Positions 1-12,060 of a stretch of 64,000 bases of DNA are shown piece by piece; position 1 is the stretch's first letter; each line of letters begins with the position of its first letter. The notes under the pieces were generated by a model that was given only the letters and a program-made list of their open reading frames with translations, was not told the origin of the DNA and made no database searches. A program made the translations under genes and the position numbers. The stretch comes from Casuarina equisetifolia (Eukaryota > Streptophyta > Magnoliopsida > Fagales > Casuarinaceae): positions 26,482,682-26,546,681 of the forward strand of contig CM052360.1 in assembly GCA_028551475.1 (NCBI GenBank), given 5' to 3'.

Positions 1-640
1 TGCCCCCTTAAAATCCCAAAAGTTCTCATTAGCGCCAACATTCTCATCAACTAGAGATGATATCAAATCATTCTGCTTGCCCTCAGAACGTGAATCCAAG
101 ATGATATTGTTATTTTTCATGAAACTTGGGTTGAAATTAAATCCCGAATCCCATTTCCTAGAATTTTGCAAGACCCCATCTGACACAGCAAATAAATCAA
201 CAGATCCACTAGCATAATCACCATTAAATACTTTTGCTTCTAGGCCAGCGAGGGAGGTCATTCATCAACATTTGGCACCTCCTACAGCCAAAATTAAAGT
301 TGATTCTTCGAAATCTCAATAATAGATGTAAAATAATGGAACAAAATCTAACTGACTCACCAACTTATTCTTTGAATCCAGTTTCTGGAAAGGCATCCTA
401 AAAATCCCAAAGATCTTCGAAAGAATCAACTTTTTTATCAGGTTCAGAAGAGTTAATCCAATTTGTAGTATCACTGTCCTTGCTTCTGGGGAATGAGCCC
501 GAGCTAAGACCATCTCGTAAAGTCAGAGCACTTGAGTTGAAATCCAACCCAAAACCCCACTCACCACTTCTGCTAGAAGTCCCATTTGATAACAAAGAAA
601 ATTATCAGGACCATCCACACAATTACAAGACACAGATGCC
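1..640 (-). pseudogene. Fragment of an acidic W-D-F motif protein, cut by the window edge
   Basis: On the minus strand, 261 down to base 1 is open for 87 codons and runs off the window. It is rich in Asp, Ser and Asn and ends in a W-D-F-K motif. A second stretch (about 595-398) has the same character (WGFGLDFN, then EDLWDF), so the two look like internal repeats of one protein. Between them a plausible short intron can be seen on the minus strand, with a GTGAGT donor near 352 and a CTGTAG acceptor near 280. The second stretch carries an in-frame TAG right after its W-D-F motif, and the frame does not pass cleanly into the 261-1 stretch, so this copy looks broken. W-D-F repeats in acidic proteins recall aftiphilin-like or 'dentin sialophosphoprotein-related' plant proteins. 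That is resemblance in style only; I do not assign a family. Confidence 0.4.
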
Positions 641-860
641 AAGCTTTCCAGCTCTTTCCTCTCAACCTGTCACAAGAAAAACCTAAGATTTAGGCCAATA
701 AAATCAACTACAACCACAACTGAATCTATTCATTTTTCCCAGAATAAATTACAACAAACAACATCCTATCTCAAGTTTATAAAAGTAGCTTGAAGAAAGC
801 TAATTGGTCCTGAACTTCCAAGAATTGAAGGCTATGACACAGAAACTATCAAGCATAAAG

Positions 861-2030
861 TTACAAATACACAAAAATTAAACAATACCCATTCCCTTGT
901 TGCGTCGGAACTTCTTCTTCTACATTCAGTAGGACAAGGCTTTCAACATACTTATCCAGAAAAAACGTTTCTTCTAGACTACGAAAGCGAAGATCCACAG
1001 TTCGCTGGTTGCTTGGTTCATAAGAAAACAACCTTCCACATCCCGTCAGTAGAACCTCACCATTCTTCCCAAAGCCTACCACTATACTCACAGGAGGCAA
1101 ATTTTTGATATCAAACATTTTGGTCCAGGATTCAACGACGCCATACTCTTGCATCACCCATACAGAGAGTGACATATACAGCATGCTGTTACAGGAGACA
1201 AGCGCAAGCAGACCATCGATGACAGCAATGCCAACGCATAGGTACTTCGCCTTTCGTAAACTCTTCGGCACCCCCACTTTGCGAAACGTCTCCTCCTCCA
1301 TATCAAATGCTACGACCACATTGCGAAACACACCCCCGTGCTGGGGAATGTACGCCGGCCAGTGAACTACGCCGTTTAGGAAAGCTGATGGGGAACCCAC
1401 ATTGATGTGATAGGGAGGAACCGAGGCCATAACAGTGTGCCATGCGCCGGTTCGTAGTGTGTAAATCTGAACCCAATCTGGGATGTTATCATGTTGACCA
1501 TCATGGAAGCGATACCCAAGCTTCACCAATTTGTAATCATCGGTCCTGGGTTCGTAGCCAAAGGCGAGGGAATGAGTATAGTTTTCGCGAGAGCTGATTC
1601 CAGCATGAGGGGGCGGAAGAGCTATGGCTTTCTGAATTGAAGGGTTCCAGATAAAATATGACCCACCGTCGGGACCGGAAACATCATCAGCAAGACAAAG
1701 TAGGCCGTTAGATGAACCGGCCACAATCCTTAACCTGTTGATGTTCTGATTTGAGCTACGCAATTCTATGAAATTGCTGCAGGAGAAAGGTTCATCGGCA
1801 GGATGAAGAGTCTGACGAGCTGTCTCAAGTCGAAAGTCAAAATGGCGGAGGAGAAGATATGGCGGGTGTTGGGGGTTGGAAAGTGAACGATTGAGGTGGG
1901 TGGAAATGAAGTGAGGGCTGGAGATGAGAGAAAGCCATGTTTTGCAAACACACCTGAATCTAATCAATGTCTTCACCGGTAGCCGTGACAAGATTTCGAA
2001 GACAAGCTCGTTAGGTAGAAAGTCTGACAT
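861..2030 (-). CDS. F-box protein with F-box-associated domain (CPR1/CPR30-like)
   Basis: Single-exon gene of 389 codons. The ATG at 2030 is preferred because the frame upstream to 2138 has only a GTG, and this ATG starts directly with the F-box. Residues 1-45 form a typical F-box ([20 protein letters not shown], then FRCVCKTW), the surface that binds the SKP1/ASK adaptor of an SCF ubiquitin ligase. Residues about 95-330 look like an F-box-associated interaction domain, with an early GSSNGLLCL-type motif, a WNPS motif and 'FGYEPRTDDYKLVKL'. This region would recognise substrate; the substrate is unknown. The length is normal for plant F-box/FBA proteins. No stops or frameshifts are seen. The 5' third and upstream region are duplicated at 7.87-9.4 kb. 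F-box identity is confident; any CPR1-like immune role is inference from family resemblance. Confidence 0.88.
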   Translation of the reverse strand: MSDFLPNELVFEILSRLPVKTLIRFRCVCKTWLSLISSPHFISTHLNRSLSNPQHPPYLLLRHFDFRLETARQTLHPADEPFSCSNFIELRSSNQNINRLRIVAGSSNGLLCLADDVSGPDGGSYFIWNPSIQKAIALPPPHAGISSRENYTHSLAFGYEPRTDDYKLVKLGYRFHDGQHDNIPDWVQIYTLRTGAWHTVMASVPPYHINVGSPSAFLNGVVHWPAYIPQHGGVFRNVVVAFDMEEETFRKVGVPKSLRKAKYLCVGIAVIDGLLALVSCNSMLYMSLSVWVMQEYGVVESWTKMFDIKNLPPVSIVVGFGKNGEVLLTGCGRLFSYEPSNQRTVDLRFRSLEETFFLDKYVESLVLLNVEEEVPTQQGNGYCLIFVYL

Positions 2031-2952
2031 CGTCTCTCGACGCCACTTAGAGGAGAATGTAGAAGAGAAGGAAGCGAAGACCAGTTTGCAGTGGAGCCAC
2101 TCAGAGGAGCATGTAGAAGAAAGGGAAGCGAAGACCACTCTGCAGTGGACTTAGTGTCAGTTAAATTCTGACTTGCAAGCAGGGCTTTCGAGACATGAAT
2201 GTGTCTCTGCTCTTTCGCTTGTTCTTTTGTCCTTTTTGGTCTCTCATAACTCATGCTTTTCTTCCTCATTGATACACGAAAGGGACTCATAACCAAACGA
2301 CTTTGGTACATGTAAAAAACCGGGTAGAGTTAAGATATGTTATGTAAAATGTGTTGTAAAGTACATATAGATGATAGCATGAAAAGGTAAAATTAGCATG
2401 TTATTTACATAATTTCATCTTAAAGACCATATTCCAATGATATTTTAGCAAAAAGATATGTAATATGGAGCATAGAACAAAACCTGCATTAAATTCATTT
2501 CTTATATATAAAATAGGGTAGAGTTTACATTTTTCAAAAAAAAAAAATCATTTTTTATTTTTTATTTTGGGATAAAGCAGCTTTGGAAGTACAATGGACC
2601 ACGGCCGAAAGAGACTTTCTTTCCTATTTTCACTAATACTTTGGAGTAAAGCTCATGATACAAAAGATGTGGGATACAAAAGTTCAGAAACCCAGCACGG
2701 CCTTTCCCTTATAACCTTTGTGCACTAACCTAATCACGACAAAGTGGATTTGTACACATATAAAAGATTCTCAACTGAGGTGGTCTCACGAGGTAACCAC
2801 ACGCCACCCTCCCATGCGCATTTAATGCCATCAACTCCCCCACGTTACCCCATGCACGGGTCTGTTAAAGGTTTTAATCAAACTGCAGTCACGTCCGGTG
2901 TAGAGGGAAAAAACTTGAAGGACAAGGCAAAGAAATTTCAAAACAACAGGCC

Positions 2953-2960
2953 TATAAAAG
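2953..2960 (+). promoter_or_regulatory. TATA-like box TATAAAAG upstream of the F-box gene, plus strand
   Basis: TATAAAAG sits in a GC-richer stretch (about 2780-3000) and is preserved exactly in the duplicate copy at 8997-9004. Because it points right, it would drive a plus-strand transcript divergent from the F-box gene. I see no convincing coding region downstream (3000-3420), so a transcript here would be non-coding or absent. Confidence 0.25.
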
Positions 2961-4099
2961 AGAGCAAGATACAAGCATGACTTTGAGAAAACGTGTTGGC
3001 GCTTACTTCTGTCAGTGCTATACCATAAATAAGGAAGTTGGAAGCCTTTATATTAATTGCTTTTATAAGGGCTTGGCTTTGTCCTTTCTTCAGCGGCTCG
3101 TTCTTCTGCTTCAATGCTGCCCGTGAAGTGTTTGCTTAGATTCAGGTGTGTTTAATGAAAAAAATATAACATTACGATAATGTTCTGTACACGGTGTCGT
3201 GTCTGCCGCATTCACTAAACTCTGCACGAGAGCTGGGCTGTCGTTTCTGAATTTCGACATGCAGGGACGTTTCTTAAGGATCACCGGAACTTTGGTTGAG
3301 TTTGAGAATCATTATATAGTGTCGACCATTCATATTTGTCCAGGCAATCCTCGCCGTCTTAATTGCTTAGGACCAAACCACGAAGCCAATATCATACATT
3401 TGTTAATATGAGCCACGGTCAGAAGAGAGAAAAATGTTTTTGATATAGTTTTAAATATTCAACAAAATAGAGGGTATTATGCCTAATCCATTCATGCATA
3501 ATCAATGAAAGTTTAAGAAATAAATTCTCGTGGAGTTTAAGAAATAAATTCACAATTTAACATTAATTAATGAAAGTTTCATTATTAACCCTCTTTTGCA
3601 CATTGAGCATATTCAAATGGCTTCTCTTTAGCCTTTCTTCCCTTTACCTTTACTTTGGCCTTCTCTCTTTTGGATTTGTGTTCGTCTTGTCACTGTCATT
3701 CACTTTTTGCCTTCTTTAGAGGGTAGTTGTTTGCCTTACTCTTAGGACTTGAAAAGTTGAGAAAATGATTCATTTTTGTCATTATGTTTGAATATTATAT
3801 TAAATTAATTCATATGTTATCAAGATTAGTTTATTTGTTTATACACTAATCATTTATAGAAAATCCTTCGATTCACATGTAAATCGATTATAATCAACCA
3901 TGAGTAGTAAGTAAACAAGTTATTTTTAATTGGAATTGAATGAGGGATATTGTTTATCTAATATTAGGTTATTTGTTCATACATTGACTATTTATAAAAA
4001 ATAGGCAATAACGGTAAAAGTTTTAAAAGGATAATTGCTTTGTTAGGTCATTGATTTTGCTAACAAAGGTTATTTAAACAAATAACTTGTACTAAAAAT

Positions 4100-5310
4100 A
4101 TTTGATATGCTCTTGCCATCTAAAAGTGAGTTTCTTAAAGTTATAAGTACCAAATATTAAATAAATAAATAATTTACTTTTTTAATTGGAAACTATAAGA
4201 TAAACCTTGAAATACTTATATTATGAGTGAATAAATAAGATCCGGCCCAAGTACTCCATCCAAACATTCCAAGCCAAGTCATATGCATTCATGTTTAGTG
4301 TTTCCAATTTGGGCCACTTTTGAGTTCAACTAAATTCCTCTTCAAGGAAAGATCAGCTTTTTTGGATCGACGCCCTTGATTGGACATAATGGTGCATATG
4401 GATGTTATCAATATCATGGTACATGTATAATATTCCATGGCTCATTGTCATTCGTATGGGACATACACCATTAACTTCTCTGCTTTTGGGTGGGGACACC
4501 GACAGAAGACGACAATACAACCAATAAAATGCTTGCATGAGAACTCTTTTTCTTCTTTTTTTTTTCATGCAAAATTTTAAATTTACATATGCAAGTATTT
4601 CTACTAGCTTACCATTGAGCTAGTAGGTGATGGAAAACTATAAAAAGCTATTATTCAATATTGCAGGAAAACTCTTGAACATTCTTTTGCTAAACTTGCT
4701 TTATTTTTTTTTCTATCTTTCTTTTAACTACACAATAACTAATGTTTTTACATTTTTATTAGTATCTTGACCCTATCATAAAACATAACGAAGAAAAGCT
4801 TATATAGTTTTAGAAATTTTTTTTTGGTATATTTTTCTTTATATGAAACTTTATGTGTATACAATTCCATTATAAAACATGTATCTTGACAATAAAGAAA
4901 AATCTTCAAAATAAGAAAGATAACATTTTCATACTTATAGAAACATATTGCATATTAAAAATTTTCAAAATATGATGATTTTGTAAAGCAATCATTAGTA
5001 TATATATAAAATCTCGCACCTAATCATGGAGATAACTAAATATAGAATTAATCAATCTTAAATAAGACACATATCTCTGATAAATTTTAGTTTATGCAAT
5101 TTAGAAATACAAATCTGTTCATTTGAGCTATCTTTGAAAGAGAAGACTTTTTCTTATAATTAAGTTGTTATTAATTATTATACATGTAAATTTGTTAAGT
5201 ATCTTCAACATAAATATCCCTTCGTGCTAAAAAAAGAGATCTTATCATTGAATTCTAAATAAAAAGCCAAGTAAAGTTTGATACAGTATTTAGTAATTAG
5301 CTACCTCAAT
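4100..5310. repeat. Repeat unit A (first of four related ~1.2 kb units)
   Basis: The core at about 4236-4530 has recognisable words such as 'CAAGCCAAGTCATATGCA' and 'TTCCTCTTCAAGGAAAGAT'. It recurs with clear divergence at about 5616-5905 (unit B), 9660-9945 (A') and 11095-11345 (B'). Similarity continues into the following AT-rich kilobase, ending near the shared 'GAATTCTAAATAAA' words. No reading frame is kept in all four cores, so I regard the unit as non-coding or a decayed element of unknown family. Confidence 0.55.
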
Positions 5311-5559
5311 GGCTTTAATAAATGAAAAATAAATAGATCATGAAATAACAATGACCTATTGATAATATCTCTTCTTTGTTAGTCCTAACTAATTATAATT
5401 TCTACACAATTTATTATACTATAAAAGTACTTTAAAAAAAAAAAGATAAAAGATTATATCAAATTTATGACCGAGAAGAGCAGTCATTTGCTTTTCATCC
5501 AACAACTATACATATATTTATGAATTTAATTTATGGGTTTCATCCATTGATTAAGAACA

Positions 5560-6590
5560 TAGGTTATTTGAACAGGTAACTTAATAAAAAGATTTGATAT
5601 TCTCAATAAACTAGGGCCGGACAAGTATTCCATCTTCACATTCCCAACCGAGTCATATGCACTCATTTCTGGTTCAACCATATTCCTCTTGAAGGATACA
5701 TCCTCTTGATTGCACATCGTGGTGGATATGGATGTATCTATACAATGCCCCGTATAAAATATCCCATGCGTCATTGTCATTCGGATGGGATATACACCAT
5801 CCGTTGATCCCTGCATCGTGGCGGGCATTCAGATGGGAGACCACAACGGAACCAACAAAAAGCCTGCAGGCCCTGCCAAAAGATAAAAAGTGGAGCTCTT
5901 TGAACCTTCTTTTATCGAACCTGCTTTATCTTTTTCAACCTTTTTTTAATCACTCAATGGCTCTTGATCAGTTCTTTCATCCGATTTTATGATATTTGGA
6001 AGTGCAAATCTGGTCTTTGAGCTGCCTTTTAGAAGACAACTTTTTATACAGTTATCTAACCTTATTCATATATTAGTCTATATTCCTTGTATGTTCTTGT
6101 ATAATCTTCTCATTTTCTTTTAATATTCTTCAAAGTTCACACAAAGTAGTATTGCAAGATGGTCCATGTTAAACCATTGTAGTGACAAAATATGTCGTGG
6201 CATAAATATTTAGTTCAACATTATTAATGTATAAGTCTAATTAAATATGAATATGTTTCTTTGTCTCGTAAACTAGTTTTTGAGATAGAAATGAATTTCT
6301 TAATATATTATTATATTGACAACATCACATAATTATTATTTTTAACAAATTTTAATAGTTTAGATTTGAAAAAGCCCTTTCATTTTAGTCCTATCTTAAT
6401 GTATGAAATTTATTTGATTCATGGACATTCTTTTAAAAAGAAAAATTATTATACATGTAAATTTGTTAAAAATCTTCAACATACGTAAGCCCTTCGTGTT
6501 GAAAATAGAATAAATCACAAAAGAAGATCTTATAAATGAATTCTAAATAAAGTGCCATGTAAAGTTTGATACAATAAATTTGACTCTGTA
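5560..6590. repeat. Repeat unit B, diverged relative of unit A
   Basis: Core 5616-5905 is related to 4236-4530 but has its own indels. It pairs more closely with unit B' at 10985-12060, as expected if the A-B pair existed before the larger block was duplicated. Confidence 0.55.
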
Positions 6591-7859
6591 TGTTCCTTCG
6601 TACGGACTGCTTCCAAATCAAGGCTCCATCTTTCAACTCTTAGATACAAACAGAGAGCACATTAGACCATCTCCAAACATAATATTTCTGCTCCTCAATT
6701 GATCCCAATTTTAGGATTGTTATATTTGAAGCTACATCCCTTAGGAGTTCCACAGCTTACCTCACATCCTTTTCTGCTTGTTAGAGCAAAACACACATGG
6801 ATAACAAGCCGAACTAGTCACAATATTCTAACCAATTCAACGTAGGAAGCAACAAACTAGTTCTTTCACACATTTTTTGACAAACATACTAGTACTTTAT
6901 CCATTGCACTAGATCCAGAACCGCTTCTTAGATGCAGAGTTGTCTAAACATATTAATATTTAAGTTCATAACACATCCCCTAAGGTCATACTGGAAATTG
7001 TACTCCTCCTAAAACATAAGGGCTACTCAAATAAGAATCCAACCTAAAATGGGCTTGTTTTCTCACCCAAATCGAAGGAAAATTGTGAGAGAAGACAAAT
7101 TGGTAGCGAACAAGGTAAGAAGATAGCTTAAAGCTAGCAAAGAAATACTGGTTCAATATTAACACATATACAACTGCATAAGAAATTTCTTATATGTGGC
7201 TGAGAAAGGAAACCGAGCAACTTATAATGGTGGTCATATGCTTAAATTACTGTCAGCAGATCAAACATGGCTTCAAATTTGTAGCTAAGAAAAAAATCAG
7301 CATACACACTAACAAATTTAAAACACGAGTACAATGACATTAGTTGTGTTTAACTCACAGTAAATATCTAAAGCATAATTTGATGAGAATAACAGAGATG
7401 ACTTCAATGGTACAAGCTATAGCAGTAATGAAGATCCTTTACGGTTCTTCCTTAGAAATAAATGTAAAAGATGCCTACCAATGACACTCTTTTTACTAAC
7501 TGATACTCTAACTTAATAGCAAGGAACTTTGGTCCCTGTAGAACTTCTAGAAAATCACTGTGATATATTCTCCGACTGCACTTCTTTAGAGATCAGATTA
7601 TCTTTGTTCAGTTCATTATAGAATTCCTGCAACAGAGAGCAACAATGTGTGATGGCAAAGTCAGAAAATCAAATTGTTTATAATCATAGACCAAAAAGAT
7701 AAATCGAAGTAAGTGAGAGAATCATATGCAAAATAATAAGAAGATGATTAATAGACTATATAATTTGATTTGCTTTTTGGTGAGAGGGGAGAAAGTTATC
7801 AAATTGAAGGCCAAGAAAATGAAAACAATTTACACTCCTAAGCTGCTAATCTGAAGTGA
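6591..7859. other. Intergenic stretch with one possible exon
   Basis: This is unique AT-rich sequence separating the two duplication copies. Apart from the possible terminal exon at 7555-7626 I see no coding signal, RNA gene or repeat. Confidence 0.4.
7555..7626 (-). CDS. Possible terminal exon of an otherwise missing gene
   Basis: On the minus strand a good acceptor (pyrimidine-rich tract then TTGCAG) is followed by 23 open codons (beginning EFYNELNKDN) and a TGA at 7557-7555. It is amphipathic and charged like a real C-terminus. No upstream exons are seen before the F-box duplicate starts at 7873, so if real it is a stranded last exon. The call rests only on the splice acceptor and amino-acid character. 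Confidence 0.2.
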   Translation of the reverse strand, partial: EFYNELNKDNLISKEVQSENISQ

Positions 7860-8063
7860 TTAAGGAGATATGATATGGCGGAGGAGAAGATATGGCGGGT
7901 GTTGGGGGTTGGAAAGTGAACGATTGAGGTGGGTGGAAATGAAGTGAGGGCTGGAGATGAGAGAAAGCCATGTTTTGCAAACACACCTGAATCTAATCAA
8001 TGTCTTCACCGGTAGCCGTGACAAGATTTCGAAGACAAGCTCGTTAGGTAGAAAGTCTGACAT
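7860..8063 (-). pseudogene. Truncated F-box gene copy (F-box only)
   Basis: The ATG at 8063 begins the same F-box as the intact gene at 2030. The matching protein continues to about residue 63, then the duplication breakpoint replaces the rest and a stop follows at once, giving a 67-residue product. The whole F-box is kept while the substrate-binding domain is gone. The upstream region is also duplicated and nearly identical, so the copy may still be transcribed. It is best treated as a truncated pseudogene, though an F-box-only product could in principle occupy SKP1/ASK adaptors. Confidence 0.8.
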
Positions 8064-9509
8064 CGTCTCTCGACGCCACTTAGAGGAGAATGTAGAAGAG
8101 AAGGAAGCGAAGACCAGTTTGCAGTGGAGCCACTCAGAGGAGCATGTAGAAGAAAGGGAAGCGAAGACCACTCTGCAGTGGACTTAGTGTCAGTTAAATT
8201 CTGACTCGCAAGCAGGGCTTTCGAGACATGAATGTGTCTCTGCTCTTTCGCTTGTTCTTTTGTCCTTTTTGGTCTCTCATAACTCATGCTTTTCTTCCTC
8301 ATTGATACACGAAAGGGACTCATAACCAAACGACTTTGGTACATGTAAAAAACCGGGTAGAGTTAAGATATGTTATGTAAAATGTGTTGTAAAGTACATA
8401 TAGATGATAGCATGAAAAGGTAAAATTAGCATGTTATTTACATAATTTCATCTTAAAGACCATATTCCAATGATATTTTAGCAAAAAGATATGTAATATG
8501 GAGCATAGAACAAAACCTGCATTAAATTCATTTCTTATATATAAAACAGGGTAGAGTTTACATTTTTCAAAAAAAAAAAAATCATTTTTTATTTTTTATT
8601 TTGGGATAAAGCAGCTTTGGAAGTACAATGGACCACGGCCGAAAGAGACTTTCTTTCCTATTTTCACTAACACTTTGGAGTAAAGCTCATGATACAAAAG
8701 ATGTGGGATACAAAAGTTCAGAAACCCAGCACGGCCTTTCCCTTATAACCTTTGTGCACTAACCTAATCACGACAAAGTGGATTTGGACACATAGAAAAG
8801 ATTCTCAACCGAGGTGGTCTCACAAGGTAACCACACGCCACCCTCCCATGCGCATTTAATGCCATCAACTCCCCCACGTTACCCCATGCACGGGTCTGTT
8901 AAAGGTTTTAATCAAACTGCAGTCACGTCAGGTGTAGAGGGAAAAAACTTGAAGGACAAGGCAAAGAAATTTCAAAACAACAGGCCTATAAAAGAGAGCA
9001 AGAAACAAGCATGACTTTGAGAAAACGTGTTGGCGCTTACTTTTGTCAGTGCAATACCATAAATAGGGCAGTAGGGAAGCCTTTATGTTAATTGCTTTTA
9101 TAAAGGCTTGGCTTTGTGCGTTCTTCTGCCTTCTGCGTCAAAGCTGCCCGTGAAGTCTTTGCTTAGATTCAGGTGTGTTTAATAAAAAAATATAACATTA
9201 CGATAATGTTCTGTACACGGTGTCGTTTCTGCCGCATTCACTAAACTCTGCACGAGGGCTGGGCTGTCGCTTCTGAATTTTGACATGCGGGCACGTTTCT
9301 TGAGGACCACCGGAACTTTGGTTGAGTTTGAGGACCACCGTAATGTCGACCATTCATATTTGTCCAAGCAATCCTCGCCGTCTTAATTGCTTCACGACCA
9401 CACCACGAAGCCAATATCATACATTTGTTAATATGAGCCACGGTCAGAAGAAAGAAAAATGTTTTTGATATAGAGGGTATTATGCCTAATCCATTCGTGC
9501 ATAATCAAA

Positions 9510-10770
9510 TCCAAAAGAATATTTCATATACTCTTGCCATCTAAAAGTGAGTTTCTTAAAGTTATAAATACCAAATATTTAAATAAATAAAAATTTTACT
9601 TGATTAGTTAGAAACTATAAGACAAACCTTTAAATAGTTATATTATGAGTGGATAGATTAGACCAGGCCCAAGTACTGAATCCAAACATTTCAAGCCGAG
9701 TCATATGCATTCATTTTGGTGTTTTCAATTTGGGCCACTTTTGGGTTCAACCAAATTCCTCTTGAAGGAAAGATGAGCGCTTGTGGATTCATGCGCTTAG
9801 TTGGACATTATGATGCATGTGTGGATGTTATCTAATATTCCATGGTTCATTGTTATCCGGGTGTACAATATTCCATACACCATTAATTTCTCTGCATCGG
9901 AGTAGGGACTCCAATAGAAGACGACAATACAACCAATAAAATGCATGTGAGAGAAGTTATTTATTTATTTAAATATCTAATTTCACATGGAGTGTGTCCT
10001 TAATAACTTATTATTGAGTTAGCAAGTGACTAACAACCATACAAAGCTATTATTCTATCTTGGAGGAAAACTCTTAAAACACTCTTTTGCGGAACTTACT
10101 TTATCTTTTTCTATTTTTATTTTAATTATATGATGATTAGTGATTTCACATCTTCATCTTTATTAGTTCTTTGATCCTATTATAAAGTATAATGAAGAAA
10201 AGCTTATAGAGTTTTGAAAAAAAAAAAGACCATGGATATTGTTTTATGTATGAAACTTTATGTGTGCGAAATCCTGTTATAAAACATGTATCCTAACAAT
10301 AAAGAAAGATCTTCAAAAATAATGAAGATAAAATTCCATATTTATAGTCATGGAAATAACCAAAAAAAATTGATTAGTCTTAAATAAGCAACCATATTTC
10401 TAATAGATCCAAGTTTATGCAATTTAGAAATACAAATTTAGTCATTTTTTCACTTCTTTTTTAAAACTCACACACCTAGTAATATATTCTCAAAGTGTTG
10501 AATATGTGACCAAAATATCCCAAATGACACATGCACAACTAAATTGGGTGCTTGATAACAAATTTGGTCATTTGAGTTGCATTTTGAAAGAAAAGACTTT
10601 TTCTTATAATTAAGTAGTTATTAATTACTAAACATGTAAATTTGTTAAGAACCATCAACATAAGTAGTCCCTTTGTGCTAAAAATACAACAAATAAAAAA
10701 GAACTTATGATTGAATTCTAAATAAAGAGCCAAAAGAGTTTGATACAATATTTGGTAATTAGTTGTAAAT
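9510..10770. repeat. Repeat unit A'
   Basis: Counterpart of unit A in duplication copy 2. The core is at about 9660-9945, followed by the same AT-rich tail. It is clearly more diverged from unit A than the F-box portions are from each other. Confidence 0.55.
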
Positions 10771-10984
10771 GAAAAATAAGTAGATCATGAAATAACAATG
10801 ACCAATTGATAATATCTCTTCTTTGTTAATCTTAAATAATTATAATATTTACATGATTTATTATGCTATAAAAGTATTTAAGAAAAAAGAGATAAAGATT
10901 AGATCAAATTTATGACTCAAGAGAGCAATCATTTGCTTTTCATCCAACAACTATTCATATATCTATGTATTTAATTTATGGGTT

Positions 10985-12060
10985 TTGAATAGATAACTTA
11001 ATAAAAAGATTTGATATGCTCAATAAATTCAAGTTTTACTTGTTTAATTAGAAAGGATGAGATAAATCTGAAGTTTTTATGAGACAATAAACTGGGCCCC
11101 GCCCAAGTATTCCATCCACACATTCCCAGCCTAGAGTCATATGCACTCATTTTTGGTTCAACCATATTCCCCTTGAAGAAAAAGGCAGCTCTTTCGGATT
11201 CATGCTCTTGATTGCCCATCATGGTGGAATGGGTCATTGTCATTCGGATGGGATATGCACCATCCATTGATCCCACGTCGTGGTGGGGATTCGGATAGAA
11301 GACGACAATGGAACCAACAAAATGCCCGCAGGCCCTGCCAAACCTTCTTTTGTCGAAGGTGCTTTATCTTTTTCAACCTTCCTGTAATCACTCAATGCCT
11401 CTTGATCAGTTCTTTAATCCGAGTTTATGATACTTGGAAGTGCAAATCTGGTCTTTAAGCTGCCTTTTGTAAGACAAGACTTTTGTATAGCTATCTAACC
11501 TTATCCATATCTTAGTCTATATCTCTAGTATGTTCTTGTATAATCTTTTGATTTTCTTTTTAATGCGCTTCAAAGTTCACATAGAAAACAGTAATATAAA
11601 ATAGTCCAAGTTAATCATTGTAATGAAGGGATATGTTGTGGTATAAATATTTAGTCAAACATTATTAATACATAACTATATGTGTTTAGTTAAATATGAG
11701 TTTGCTTTTCTGCTTTACAAATTAGTTTTTGAGGTAGAAATGAATTTCTTAACATTTTGTTATATTGGAAATACTTCGTAAATATTATTTTTAACAAATT
11801 CTAATAGTTTTAGATTTGACAAAGCCCATTTATTTTAATTCTATGTCTTAATGTACGAAATTTGTTATATTAATGGATTTTCTTTTAAAAAAGGAAAACC
11901 GATTAAGTAGTTATTAATTATTATACATGTAAATTTGTTAAGAATCTTCAAAATATATAAATACTTCGTGTTGAAAATAGAATAAATCACAAAAGAAGAT
12001 CTTATAATTGAATTCCAAATAAAGAGCCATGTTAAAGTTTGATACAATATTGGGTAGATC
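10985..12060. repeat. Repeat unit B'
   Basis: Counterpart of unit B in duplication copy 2, core at about 11095-11345. It keeps 'AGTCATATGCACTCATTT' and the 'CATTGTCATTCGGATGGGAT' word seen in unit B. Confidence 0.55.

Larger units (their letters stand above)
1842..6590. repeat. Tandem segmental duplication, copy 1
   Basis: This block matches 7873-12060 in the same orientation. It starts abruptly inside the F-box gene. The first ~1.15 kb (F-box 5' part, leader and upstream region) is nearly identical between copies, with one difference seen in the first ~460 bases. From about 3000 on, differences and indels become frequent. Copy 1 carries about 600 bases (near 3510-4110) that copy 2 lacks. 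Confidence 0.85.
7873..12060. repeat. Tandem segmental duplication, copy 2
   Basis: Second copy of 1842-6590, same orientation, shorter by the ~600 bases missing near 9500. The left breakpoint, 7873, replaces the C-terminal two-thirds of the F-box gene with unrelated sequence. Confidence 0.85.

Noticed and set aside
1924-2311. Open frames of 76 and 112 codons opposite or overlapping the F-box gene, repeated at 7957-8344
   Set aside because: They are conserved between copies only because the DNA is a recent duplicate; they overlap the real F-box frame and its leader and show no domain.
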